From Bacteroidia bacterium (GTDB lineage: Bacteria > Bacteroidota > Bacteroidia > J057), in contig JAUIGE010000004.1 in NCBI GenBank assembly GCA_030430205.1, positions 1-64,000 of the forward strand: a stretch of DNA of 64,000 nucleotides, in the 5' to 3' direction. The notes under the pieces were generated by a model. The model was not told the origin of the DNA, did no database searches, and saw only the letters and a list, made by a program, of their open reading frames with translations. The position numbers were made by a program, and so were the translations under genes. Each line of letters begins with the position of its first letter. The first letter of the stretch is position 1. Below, piece after piece: positions 20,043 to 28,415 of the stretch.

Positions 20043-20834
20043 ATGATTTCAAAATCAATTACTGAGAAATCCGTTCAACTGCGTCCCAACGCCAAAATCA
20101 ATCTCGGATTGATCATCAAAGGCAAGCGCTCAGATGGCTACCATCTGCTGGAAACGGTTTTTATCCCGGTCTTTGATTTGTGTGATCAGCTGAGTCTGCG
20201 GGCCATAGAAGGCCCTGAGAGCAGCCTGATCATCCAGGGAATGGAACTCGATGGTGAGCTGAAAGATAACCTTTGCCTGAAGGCTTATCGCCTGCTCAAG
20301 CAGCAATTTCCCGCTTTACCAGCGGTAGAAATCCTATTGGAAAAAGGCATCCCTGCGGGAGCAGGCCTGGGAGGAGGTTCCTCCGATGCAGCCGCGACAT
20401 TAAGCGGTTTGAATGACTTATTTGCTTTGGGACAAAGCAGGGAGGAGCTGGCGAGGCTGGGCGCAAAGTTGGGCGCAGATGTGCCCTTTTTCCTGTACAA
20501 TCGCCCCCTTTTGGCCAAAGGGATTGGTACTGAATTTGAGGAAATTGCGTTGGATTTTCCGTATAGGATCAAAGTCGTGACTTCAGCCATCCACTCTGCC
20601 ACAGCAGGGGTATTTGGCGGACTGGATCACAGCGGGATTGATTATGGCAGGGATTTGCGTCAAATCCTGCAGCAGGACGCCAAACAATGGCGGGATTTAT
20701 TGGTAAATGATCTGGAAAAGCCTGTTTTTGCGCTTTATCCTGAATTGGCCGAAACAAAGAGGCAACTCTATGCCGAAGGTGCTGTCTATGCAGCTATGTC
20801 GGGAAGCGGAAGCGCTGTATTTGGTTTGTTTTAA
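20043..20834 (+). CDS. ispE: 4-diphosphocytidyl-2-C-methyl-D-erythritol kinase
   Basis: A 263-residue GHMP kinase that phosphorylates CDP-methylerythritol in the non-mevalonate isoprenoid pathway. Seen are the N-terminal PNAKINLGL block with the catalytic lysine, the ATP loop IPAGAGLGGGSSDAA, the LGADVPFFL segment with the catalytic aspartate and the C-terminal MSGSGSAVFGLF. Length is slightly short but complete. A desaturase of the carotenoid type lies 9 kb away, but the two are not in one operon. Confidence 0.95.
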   Translation: MISKSITEKSVQLRPNAKINLGLIIKGKRSDGYHLLETVFIPVFDLCDQLSLRAIEGPESSLIIQGMELDGELKDNLCLKAYRLLKQQFPALPAVEILLEKGIPAGAGLGGGSSDAAATLSGLNDLFALGQSREELARLGAKLGADVPFFLYNRPLLAKGIGTEFEEIALDFPYRIKVVTSAIHSATAGVFGGLDHSGIDYGRDLRQILQQDAKQWRDLLVNDLEKPVFALYPELAETKRQLYAEGAVYAAMSGSGSAVFGLF

Positions 20835-20862
20835 AGAGAATATTAATTGTAAATGTTAAACC

Positions 20863-22377
20863 ATGAATAAATTTCTTTCATTTTTTGTGATGTTGGCGCT
20901 TGGCATGATGGTGCTGAGCTGTAGCCAAAGTTCAAATACGGTCGAAGATGAAAAGCCGGTTGTGAGTGATGCAGGCGGAGAAATTGACCTGAATAATATT
21001 CCCATGGACCCCAAGGCCCTGGACGACAAAGCCGGGGTGGAGATTGTGCTCGAAGCCAATGGCTTTCCTTCGAACCAAATCCTGATCGCCAATTACTTTG
21101 GCTCTCAGCAGTACATCAAGGACACCATACAGGTGAAGGGAAATAAAGCCATTATCAAAAAAGACAAGAAGTATCCCCGAGGGATTTACATGTTTGTTTT
21201 TCCTCCCAAAAACACCTTCCTGGAGTTTGTCATGGGCTATGACCAGCATTTTACGGTCAAAATTGACAGCTCCCTTTCCCGGATGATTTCGAGTATAGAG
21301 GTGGAGGGATCTGTGGAAAACGAGGCATATTATGAAAATCTCAAATTTACCACAGAGGTAGGCGGGCAAATCACGCCGCTCCAGGCTGAATATGATAGCC
21401 TGGCAGATAAAAACTCCCCGCGAGGGAAGGAGTTGGTGACCATATTGGAGGATCTTTACCAAAAGATGAGCGATAACCGGGATAAAATCATGACGGAGCA
21501 TCCCAGCTACTTTTACTCAAAAGTACTGCGCTTCATGAAGGAACCGGTGGTTCCTGATAATCCCGATCCCAAAGATTCTACCTTTGGCTACCGCTATTAC
21601 AAAAGCAATTATTGGAAATACATGGACTGGTCTGAAGCAGGGATGGTCAATACGCCCATTCTGGATGGCAAGTTAAATTCCTATATGGATCGCCTCGTGG
21701 TCAAGCACCCCGATTCCCTGGCCAAAGAGGCTATCGCCTTGATAGACAAAGCAAAAGCCAATGATACCGTTTTTCAAATGGTAACGGTTGCTTTATTGAA
21801 TAAATACGCCAAGTCCAAAATCATGGGCTTTGATGCAGTCTATGTAGCTATAGTAGAGCATACCTATGCTCAAGGCCTGGCTACCTGGTCGGATCAGGAG
21901 CAGGTCGAAAAAATCATTGCACGTGCCAAAGCACTGTCGCCCACCCTGGTCGGCAGCAAGGCTCCCCCTGTCGTCATGACAGATACCAAAGACAATATCG
22001 TTGACATGTACAATGTCCCGGGAGATTACCTGATCCTGTACTTCTGGGATTACGATTGTGGGCATTGCAAAAAAGTAACTCCCCAGCTCGCAAAGGCATA
22101 TCCTAAGTACAAAAACAAGAATGTAGGCCTGGTTACCGTTAGCATCAATGGTTCTGTAGATACCTGGAAGGAAAAGTTGAAAGAATACGGCATGGACAAG
22201 ACGGGAGGTGTTCACCTACAGGATCATCGTCGTTCTACAGGTTTTGACAAAAACTATGACCTCCAGACAACGCCTCGCCTCTTTTTGCTGGACAAAGACA
22301 AGAAGATCAAGGCCAAGCAGATTTCTGTTGAGCAGTTGGAAGAGATTTTGGATCGTGAGTTGGGGTTGGATAGTTAG
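20863..22377 (+). CDS. DUF5106/thioredoxin-fold lipoprotein (copy 1)
   Basis: 504 residues. A lipoprotein signal with lipobox VLSC (Cys20) precedes a DUF4369-like beta domain, a helical DUF5106-like middle region (about 150-360) and a C-terminal TlpA-type thioredoxin domain whose active site is CGHC in YFWDYDCGHCKKV. Such proteins are anchored in the envelope and are thought to act in thiol-disulfide exchange; the partner is unknown. The downstream gene is a close paralogue in the same domain order, so this is a tandem duplication. Confidence 0.85.
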   Translation: MNKFLSFFVMLALGMMVLSCSQSSNTVEDEKPVVSDAGGEIDLNNIPMDPKALDDKAGVEIVLEANGFPSNQILIANYFGSQQYIKDTIQVKGNKAIIKKDKKYPRGIYMFVFPPKNTFLEFVMGYDQHFTVKIDSSLSRMISSIEVEGSVENEAYYENLKFTTEVGGQITPLQAEYDSLADKNSPRGKELVTILEDLYQKMSDNRDKIMTEHPSYFYSKVLRFMKEPVVPDNPDPKDSTFGYRYYKSNYWKYMDWSEAGMVNTPILDGKLNSYMDRLVVKHPDSLAKEAIALIDKAKANDTVFQMVTVALLNKYAKSKIMGFDAVYVAIVEHTYAQGLATWSDQEQVEKIIARAKALSPTLVGSKAPPVVMTDTKDNIVDMYNVPGDYLILYFWDYDCGHCKKVTPQLAKAYPKYKNKNVGLVTVSINGSVDTWKEKLKEYGMDKTGGVHLQDHRRSTGFDKNYDLQTTPRLFLLDKDKKIKAKQISVEQLEEILDRELGLDS

Positions 22378-22379
22378 GG

Positions 22380-22453
22380 GAGAGAACAGAGAACAGAGAA
22401 CAGAGACTAGAGAACAGAGACTAGAGAACAGAGACTAGAGAACAGAGACTAGA
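22380..22453 (+). repeat. GAGAACA/GAGACTA repeat between the paralogues
   Basis: About ten units of GAGAACA and GAGACTA fill nearly the whole intergenic space between the two DUF5106 genes and end 22 bases before the second ATG. The unit is seven to eight bases long, as in the CCCGAAA arrays, but the sequence is different. Confidence 0.85.
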
Positions 22454-22475
22454 GAAAAACGAAAAACGACCTTTT

Positions 22476-23945
22476 ATGAAAACGATAGTAACATTTTTTA
22501 GCATCAGCCTGATTTTTTTGTCAGGCATCCAGCCTGGCTTTGCTGCTGACCAAAAGAAAGGCCACCGCATCGAAATCTCGGTAAATGGACTCGAAGCGGA
22601 GAATTTGTTCATTGCCTATCACCTCGGCAATAAGCAATACATACAAGACACCATTTCTGTAAAAAATGGCCTGGCCATTTATGAAGGAGATGAGCGCCTG
22701 GAAGGCGGTATTTACCTGGTGGTTTTACCTCCTCAAAACAACTATTTTGAGATCATCATCGCTGAGGATCAGCATTTTAGCATCAAGACGGATGTGGCTG
22801 ATTTGGTAGGAAATATGGTGGTGAAAGGCTGTACGGAAAACCAGCTTTTCTACGAAAACCTTCAGACTATCAGTGAGATCGGAAAAGAGACGACCGAGCT
22901 GGAGGAGAAAATAAAGCAATTGGAAAAAGGCAGCGGAGAGTATGAAGCGCTACAGGAAAAGATAAAGGAAAATTATGAGGGGATGAATACAGCCCGCGAG
23001 AGTCTTGCCGACGAGCATCCTGAGCTCTTTTATGCAAAAGTCATCCGCGCCATGCGCGAGCCCCAGGTGCCAGAGGCACCGGAAGGAGCTTCCGAAGACT
23101 TCGCCTACTACTACTACCGGGATCATTACCTGACGGAAATAGACTGGGCTGACAAGCGCCTGATCCGCACCCCTGTCATCCACCGCAAGGTGATGCAGTA
23201 CATGACCCGCCTCGTGCCTCAGCATTACGATTCTCTGGCAGCAGCGGCTGTCTACCTGATCGACAAGGCTTCAGCGAATGATACCATGTATCAGTATGTG
23301 ACCGTGACCCTGCTCAATCACTACGCCAACTCCAAAGTCATGTGCCATGATGCTGTCTATGTGCGCATCGTGGATCACGTCTACCGCGACGGCAACGCCT
23401 GGTGGGCAGAAGCAGAGCAAAAGAAAAAGATCACGGATCGCGCCAATTCGCTCCGCTGGACCATGTGCGGCAGCAAAGCGCCTGAAATGCGCATGGAAGA
23501 CGGCAAAGGTATCGTGCATTCCATGCATGCCATTGAGGCAGAGTATACAGTCCTGTATTTTTGGGATATTGACTGTGGGCATTGTAAAAAAATCACCCCC
23601 AAAGTCGCTAAGCTTATGCCCAAGTACAAAGACAAAAATGTGGCGCTCTATTCTGTCAGCATCAACGGAACCGTTGAAAAATGGCAGGAAAGGCTCAAAG
23701 AATATGGGATGGACACCCTTCCCGGCACGATTCTCAATGTGCAGGACCACAAGCGCACCACCCACTTTGATTATTACTACGATATCCGCTCTACGCCCCG
23801 GATCATCCTGATAGATAAAGACAAGCGCATCCGCGCCAAGCAAATCTCCCCTGAGCAGCTAGAGGATATCCTCGACATGCAGCTGGAGATGGAGGACAGC
23901 AAGAAGATTTTGGATAAAAAGGATGAAATTGAGGAGGAGGAGTAG
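22476..23945 (+). CDS. DUF5106/thioredoxin-fold exported protein (copy 2)
   Basis: 489 residues, clearly paralogous to the gene upstream along its whole length (shared blocks YFWDxDCGHCKK, SINGxVxxWxExLKEYGMD, QISxEQLEEILD). The signal peptide (FSISLIFLSGIQPGFAAD) lacks the lipobox cysteine, so unlike copy 1 it should be released to the periplasm or be differently anchored. The CGHC thioredoxin site is intact. The C-terminus carries an extra charged tail (DKKDEIEEEE). The two copies probably handle related redox clients in different positions. Confidence 0.85.
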   Translation: MKTIVTFFSISLIFLSGIQPGFAADQKKGHRIEISVNGLEAENLFIAYHLGNKQYIQDTISVKNGLAIYEGDERLEGGIYLVVLPPQNNYFEIIIAEDQHFSIKTDVADLVGNMVVKGCTENQLFYENLQTISEIGKETTELEEKIKQLEKGSGEYEALQEKIKENYEGMNTARESLADEHPELFYAKVIRAMREPQVPEAPEGASEDFAYYYYRDHYLTEIDWADKRLIRTPVIHRKVMQYMTRLVPQHYDSLAAAAVYLIDKASANDTMYQYVTVTLLNHYANSKVMCHDAVYVRIVDHVYRDGNAWWAEAEQKKKITDRANSLRWTMCGSKAPEMRMEDGKGIVHSMHAIEAEYTVLYFWDIDCGHCKKITPKVAKLMPKYKDKNVALYSVSINGTVEKWQERLKEYGMDTLPGTILNVQDHKRTTHFDYYYDIRSTPRIILIDKDKRIRAKQISPEQLEDILDMQLEMEDSKKILDKKDEIEEEE

Positions 23946-23950
23946 GCCTC

Positions 23951-24574
23951 CTATCCCGGCCACCAATTAGGTCGTTCTGGCGCATCCTTATTATCGCGCG
24001 CTTTTTCGCGCTGGCGCTGGCGCTGGCGCTGGCGCTTTTTGCGCTTGTGCTTCCGCTTCAATTTTTTGAAAAAATTGCCTTTCACGAGTACCGTGCGGGC
24101 TGAAAGGGCTATTTGCCCTGTGGCCCAGGGATTGCGGTCGCCCGCCAGGTTGAAGTTCGGTTTATAGTCTACCGACACATTTACCTTGGCCAGGGTAAAC
24201 TCCGCACCTGCAATCAGGTCTACGCCCATCGTGCCATTACCTTTGGTGGTAATCGTCTCTGTGCCAATGGTTTGGCGGCTCTCTTCGCTACCGAAGCTCA
24301 GGCCTGCACCGCCATAGACATTCAATCTGCGCGTGACGATGGGGATATGTTTTTTTCCCAAAACATGCACGGTAGTATTTCGGGTAAAATCCGTTTGGAT
24401 GATCTCTTCCAGGGTATAATGCTTCGCAAAGCGCTGTTGCGCCGTCAGGCCGACCATGCGGCCTGTACTGCCATTGCCGAGGCGGAGCCCGCCGCTGAGG
24501 ATATAAGACTGTGCTGAAAGCATCAGCGGGAGAGAGAGGAGGATAAGTAGGCTTAAATGAACAAGCTTTTTCAT
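23951..24574 (-). CDS. small outer-membrane beta-barrel-like protein with a basic tail
   Basis: 207 residues: signal peptide (HLSLLILLSLPLMLSAQ), then a short OmpA/OmpW-like barrel of about 150 residues (LSGGLRLGNGSTGRMVGL...NVYGGAGLSFG...ALSARTVLVKG). The last 40 residues are highly basic, built on an Arg-Gln dipeptide run encoded by a GCGCTG hexamer repeat (24009-24035). Barrels normally end at the last strand with an aromatic residue, so the tail looks like a later extension produced by repeat growth or loss of an earlier stop. It converges on the previous gene with five bases between stops. Confidence 0.7.
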   Translation of the reverse strand: MKKLVHLSLLILLSLPLMLSAQSYILSGGLRLGNGSTGRMVGLTAQQRFAKHYTLEEIIQTDFTRNTTVHVLGKKHIPIVTRRLNVYGGAGLSFGSEESRQTIGTETITTKGNGTMGVDLIAGAEFTLAKVNVSVDYKPNFNLAGDRNPWATGQIALSARTVLVKGNFFKKLKRKHKRKKRQRQRQRQREKARDNKDAPERPNWWPG

Positions 24575-24693
24575 GTTGTTTTATGTTTTGATTCTCACAA
24601 TCACTACGCCCAAAGGAGCCTGAAAATTACTTTTCAAATGCCAGAGATAGAGTGAAGCAGAAGGAAAGGGGGATGATTCCTTCTTTTTCCTGC

Positions 24694-25782
24694 TTAAGTG
24701 GCGGGTGCCAATTCGCGCAAATATTCCATCATTTTTGTATAAAAACGCAGGTTGTGGATCGTCGCCAGCCGATAGGCGAGGTGGTCGTTGATGCTGAAAA
24801 GGTGGGTCAGGTAGGAGCGGCTGTAGCGCTCATTGGTCAGACAATCAGAGACTTCGTCTATCGGGCGGCTGTCTTTGATGTATTTTTCATCCTGTATGTA
24901 GATATAGGAGTAAAAGTCGCTTTTGAGTTGAGCGTAGCTCGTGATCGGCTCGTTGAAGGCGTATAGCCGCTTATGACGCGCATCGCGCGTCGGGATCACG
25001 CAATCAAAGATGTCGTAACCCGCCTCAAAAGCCGCAACCAGATTTTCAGGTTTGCCGATGCCCAGCGCATGCTTGGGCAGTTCTTTGGGCAGCAATTCCG
25101 CCACATAGGACACCATGTCCAGCAATACGCCATCCTTGTCGATGGGCCAACCGCCATAGCCAAAACCGTCAAAACCGATTTCCAGCAGCGCCTCGGCGCA
25201 TTGCTTCCGCAATTCCTTGCTGTTGCCGCCTTGCACCACACCAAAGAGCAAAGGCCGTTTGCTATCGTCTTTCTTCTCGCTGAGCAGGCGGTCGTATTCC
25301 TTCTTGCACTTCTTCGCCCAATTGATGGTGTATTCGACACTCGTCTTTTGCAGGCTCAGATCCATATCCGGATGGGTACAATAATCCAGGCAATAGATGA
25401 TATCAGCCCCGATACTAAACTGTAGCTGAATGCACTTTTCAGGTGTCAGCTTGTTCTTTTTCCCTCCTTTTTCATGCTGATAGATAAAGCCTTTGGGATT
25501 GATGCTTCCCATTTTGGATTCATTGATCATCGAAAAAAGCTGAAAACCTCCCGAATCAGAAATGATCGGCCCTTTCCAATCCATGAATGTGTGAATGCCG
25601 CCATGCGTGGCCAGGGTCGTCGTGCCTGGCTTGGAAGCCAGATGAAGGGTGTTGACCACCAGAGCCTCGATTTTTGCCTCTTCCAGATCCTGGGTATCGA
25701 CGGCCCGTACGATGCCACGGGTGGCGTCAGGAAGGAAGACAGGCAGCTTCAGCGGGCCGTGGTTAGTTTGGAGTATTTTCAT
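24694..25782 (-). CDS. divergent tRNA-guanine transglycosylase (TGT) family protein
   Basis: 362 residues from the ATG at 25782; one nine codons earlier is possible. The TGT fold is clear: SDSGGFQLF (75-83), GVVQGG (181-186), GIGKPENL and YDIFDCVIPTRDARH, which includes the nucleophile region. Two family features are altered: the substrate-pocket GGLAVGE is replaced by GGWPIDKDG, and of the zinc ligands CxCxxC only one cysteine remains (Cys314, in SDCLTNERYSR). Canonical TGT inserts queuine or preQ1 at tRNA position 34. This protein may have a changed substrate or be structurally relaxed. It follows rsmI with about 20 bases of overlap. Confidence 0.8.
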   Translation of the reverse strand: MKILQTNHGPLKLPVFLPDATRGIVRAVDTQDLEEAKIEALVVNTLHLASKPGTTTLATHGGIHTFMDWKGPIISDSGGFQLFSMINESKMGSINPKGFIYQHEKGGKKNKLTPEKCIQLQFSIGADIIYCLDYCTHPDMDLSLQKTSVEYTINWAKKCKKEYDRLLSEKKDDSKRPLLFGVVQGGNSKELRKQCAEALLEIGFDGFGYGGWPIDKDGVLLDMVSYVAELLPKELPKHALGIGKPENLVAAFEAGYDIFDCVIPTRDARHKRLYAFNEPITSYAQLKSDFYSYIYIQDEKYIKDSRPIDEVSDCLTNERYSRSYLTHLFSINDHLAYRLATIHNLRFYTKMMEYLRELAPAT

Positions 25783-26470
25783 TGATAAATTTCGGATGAT
25801 TACCGGCAATGACCAGGGTTATTTCTCCTTTGATATTGCTGTCATCGAGTTTTTCGATGACTTCGGAAAGATAGCCTCTGGTAATTTGTTCAAATTTTTT
25901 GGTCATCTCCAGACAAACCGCGCATTTTCTGTCGCCTAAAACCTCCAGGGCGTCTTTGAGGCATTTGATGATGCGGTGTTTGGATTCAAAAAGCACAAGG
26001 GTGTGCGGCAGGTCTTTTTCGGGGAGGAAAAAGTTTTTTCGCTGACCGGATTTGCGGGGCGGAAAGCCCTTGAAAGTATAGCTCGATGAGGGCAGGCCCG
26101 ACAGCACAAGTGCTGTCTGCACGGCGCTTGGCCCTGGAATGACTTCCACGGTGATGCCCTCTTCCGTGGCGCGCGATATCGCGCGATATCCCGGGTCGCT
26201 GATGCCGGGAAGCCCGGCGTCAGAGCAGATGGCTACATCTTCGCCCCGCTGCAACAGCTGGATGATGCCTTCGGCAGCATGGACCTCATTGTGCTCGTGG
26301 TAGGCAAATATTTGCCGGGGCAAGCGAATCTCGTAGCGCGTCAGGATGTTTTTCGTGACACGGGTATCCTCACAAGCGAGGTGCTCTACCTCGCCCAGGA
26401 TGCGCGCAGCGCGGTAGGAGAGGTCTTCCATGTTGCCGATGGGCGTAGCGATGATGTATAGAATGGCCAT
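25763..26470 (-). CDS. rsmI: 16S rRNA (cytidine1402-2'-O)-methyltransferase
   Basis: A 235-residue SAM-dependent methyltransferase of the tetrapyrrole-methylase fold that modifies C1402 of 16S rRNA in the decoding centre. The N-terminal YIIATPIGNMEDLSYRA, CEDTRVTKNIL, YHEHNE, DAGLPGISDPGY and PGPSAVQTAL blocks are diagnostic, as is FKGFPPRK. It is shorter than the E. coli protein because the C-terminal extension is missing, as in many Bacteroidota. It overlaps the TGT-family gene downstream; a short CCCGAAA-type stretch lies just before its ATG. Confidence 0.95.
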   Translation of the reverse strand: MAILYIIATPIGNMEDLSYRAARILGEVEHLACEDTRVTKNILTRYEIRLPRQIFAYHEHNEVHAAEGIIQLLQRGEDVAICSDAGLPGISDPGYRAISRATEEGITVEVIPGPSAVQTALVLSGLPSSSYTFKGFPPRKSGQRKNFFLPEKDLPHTLVLFESKHRIIKCLKDALEVLGDRKCAVCLEMTKKFEQITRGYLSEVIEKLDDSNIKGEITLVIAGNHPKFINENTPN

Positions 26471-26471
26471 T

Positions 26472-26503
26472 TTTGGGGTTTCGGGTTTTGTGTTTCGGGT
26501 AAT
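26472..26503 (-). repeat. short CCCGAAA-type stretch before rsmI
   Basis: On the minus strand the heptamer-like CCCGAAACACAAAACCCGAAACCC runs straight to the rsmI ATG (positions 26474-26497). Only four units are present. Confidence 0.7.
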
Positions 26504-26508
26504 CTTGC

Positions 26509-27540
26509 CTATCTATCTTCTAAATCGTTCTCTGCTTCCTCATAAATCAGTTGAATTTCTTTTCGAAGCTCATCTTCATTAGGAAGGAAAAGTTGATACT
26601 TTGAAACAAATAATTGAGAGGAGATACCATGCATAGCATATTTGATGAGTAAATCATCTTTTTCCCTCGCCAAAACGATCCCTACAGGAGGTTGGTCTCC
26701 TTCTGTATTTTCTTCATTTTCAAAGTATCCGAGATACATATTCATTTGACCTATATCTTCGTAGCCCGCTTCTTCTTTCTTGAGGTCTATGAGAACAAAG
26801 CATTTCAATATTCGATGGTAAAAAACCAGGTCCACAAAATGATGTCTGTTCCCCAAGCTTATGCGGTACTGTCTCCCAATGAAGGCAAATCCTTTTCCTA
26901 ATTCCAGGAGAAATTGCTGTAAATGACTGATCAATCTACTTTCCAGTTCTGTTTCACTTAGATGATAGGGTTCTGGTATTTTGAGAAATTCAAGCACGTA
27001 TGGATCCCGAATAAGGTCTTCGGGTTTGGAAACAGATTTTCCCTCAGCAGCAAGCTGTAAAATACCCGTTTTGTCAGTTGTGGCTGCTAGGCGCAAAAAT
27101 AGTGAGGCTTTTTTTTGTCTTTTTAATTCAGGCACACTCCATGCCTCGATTTCTACCTGTTTCTCATAGAAATTTCTTTCAAGGGTATTTTCAATTTTCA
27201 GAAGCTCTACATAGTGTGACCAGCTCAATTTGTGCGAAGGCTTCGCACCATTTGGATAAATCAAATAAAATTGGCGCATCCGACTTAGGTTACTTCTGCT
27301 AAATCCCTTACCAAGATGATTTTTTAAATCAACAGATAATTTTTCCAATAATTTATGACCATAGTCAGCTTTTTCTTTACCCTTTTGTTCAAATGTTACA
27401 ATGAATTGTCCTATTAGCCAATAGGTTTTTAAGAGATGTGTATTAATAGTTTGGGCTACTTGTATTCGGCCAGAATGATAAACTTCCGAAATCTGCTCTA
27501 ATAGTTCATCGTAGGCGCTATTTTGATCTAATCCTTTCAT
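26509..27540 (-). CDS. DUF1016 (YhcG-type) PD-(D/E)XK nuclease-family protein
   Basis: About 343 residues from the ATG at 27540; a GTG at 27555 overlapping the preceding TAG would add five codons and couple translation. The N-terminal half is the DUF1016 helical domain (YDELLEQISEVYHSGRIQVAQTINTHLL, then YWLIGQFIV). The C-terminal half is the predicted nuclease with FAFIGRQYRISLG, HHFVDLVFYHRILKCFVLIDLK (Asp and the xDLK core) and IGQMNMYLGYF. Members are often mobile and linked to restriction or other defence genes. No partner methylase or restriction gene is present here. Confidence 0.85.
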   Translation of the reverse strand: MKGLDQNSAYDELLEQISEVYHSGRIQVAQTINTHLLKTYWLIGQFIVTFEQKGKEKADYGHKLLEKLSVDLKNHLGKGFSRSNLSRMRQFYLIYPNGAKPSHKLSWSHYVELLKIENTLERNFYEKQVEIEAWSVPELKRQKKASLFLRLAATTDKTGILQLAAEGKSVSKPEDLIRDPYVLEFLKIPEPYHLSETELESRLISHLQQFLLELGKGFAFIGRQYRISLGNRHHFVDLVFYHRILKCFVLIDLKKEEAGYEDIGQMNMYLGYFENEENTEGDQPPVGIVLAREKDDLLIKYAMHGISSQLFVSKYQLFLPNEDELRKEIQLIYEEAENDLEDR

Positions 27541-27554
27541 TTCTAATTTCTTCA

Positions 27555-28352
27555 CTATTTCTTTACCCAGACCAGCATCTCATTGACAAACAACTCCTCC
27601 TGTATCTCCCATCCCAACTCATCAGCAGCCTGCCGGATGGCTGGGGCATAATTGCCGTAAATATCCGCTATTTTCCCCACTAAATTTTGGGCAGGGAAAG
27701 AAAGTACGACCCAATCGGCCGGCGTTTGCTTCAAAACGGTCAGGCCTGCGCCTTTTTTGCGGATTTCGAGGCAGTGGTACATTTTGAATAAGAGCGCCAC
27801 ATCTACCTGCTCTGCAGGAGGATTGACGTAGATGTCTTGCCAGATGGGGGCTGGTCCGATGCCTTCCAGCTCAAAATAAAGTCCGAGCAGGTCTGTAAAA
27901 TTGCGGTTGATGTCGTAGGCGAAATACTGCGTTGAGGCGGGTAAATCCATCCAGCGGAAGGAAAGCGGATGCAGGGCACAGGCAAGGTCTGAGATGCGCT
28001 GTGGGAGGCCTGTCTTTGCAAAAATATGCTGGTAATAGCCCTGCTCATACAGCTGTATGCGCTCTCTGGCTGAGCTGTGCACATACATCGTTTCGCGGCA
28101 AACCTCCCGTATCAAAGCATCATCTTTTACTTCAAAAGCCTGAATCAACTGCTCCCGGACCCGCTTGTAGTTGGGTTCGCCCAGGTAGGAAGCCCAGATT
28201 TTGTGCAGGCTTTTTTTTGCGTAAGGCAAGGCGTTTTTCAACTCTTTGTGGATAAGCAGATTTTCTTCCAAAACATTTTGGATCGTTTCTTTACAAAGAA
28301 ATTTGTACTTTTTAGAAGCAGCGATCTTATCCCGGGTTTCGTTCAAGCTCAT
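27555..28352 (-). CDS. 16S rRNA methyltransferase, Arm/Rmt (FmrO) family, divergent
   Basis: A 265-residue SAM-dependent methyltransferase resembling the 16S rRNA m7G1405 methyltransferases ArmA and RmtA-H. Shared features: ASKKYKFL at the N-terminus, SLHKIWASYLG, HSSARERI (92-99), a motif I-like ISDLACALHPLSF, and AYDINR. The family's SFPxKSLxGKxKGM block is only partly kept (SFPAQNLVGK), and motif I has ALHP in place of GxNP, so activity or target may differ from the resistance enzymes. Its stop overlaps a possible GTG of the DUF1016 gene. A second, closer homologue lies at 30597. Confidence 0.75.
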   Translation of the reverse strand: MSLNETRDKIAASKKYKFLCKETIQNVLEENLLIHKELKNALPYAKKSLHKIWASYLGEPNYKRVREQLIQAFEVKDDALIREVCRETMYVHSSARERIQLYEQGYYQHIFAKTGLPQRISDLACALHPLSFRWMDLPASTQYFAYDINRNFTDLLGLYFELEGIGPAPIWQDIYVNPPAEQVDVALLFKMYHCLEIRKKGAGLTVLKQTPADWVVLSFPAQNLVGKIADIYGNYAPAIRQAADELGWEIQEELFVNEMLVWVKK

Positions 28353-28415
28353 GGCCCAAATTAAAAATATTCCAAGGATATTGATCGTTTGAGAGTGAAA
28401 ATTGAATAAAGTATC

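Noticed and set aside
24659-24684. AGAAGGAA/TTCCTTCT stem as terminator of the TGT-family gene
   Set aside because: The stem is real, but no T tract follows on the minus strand, so it was not listed.
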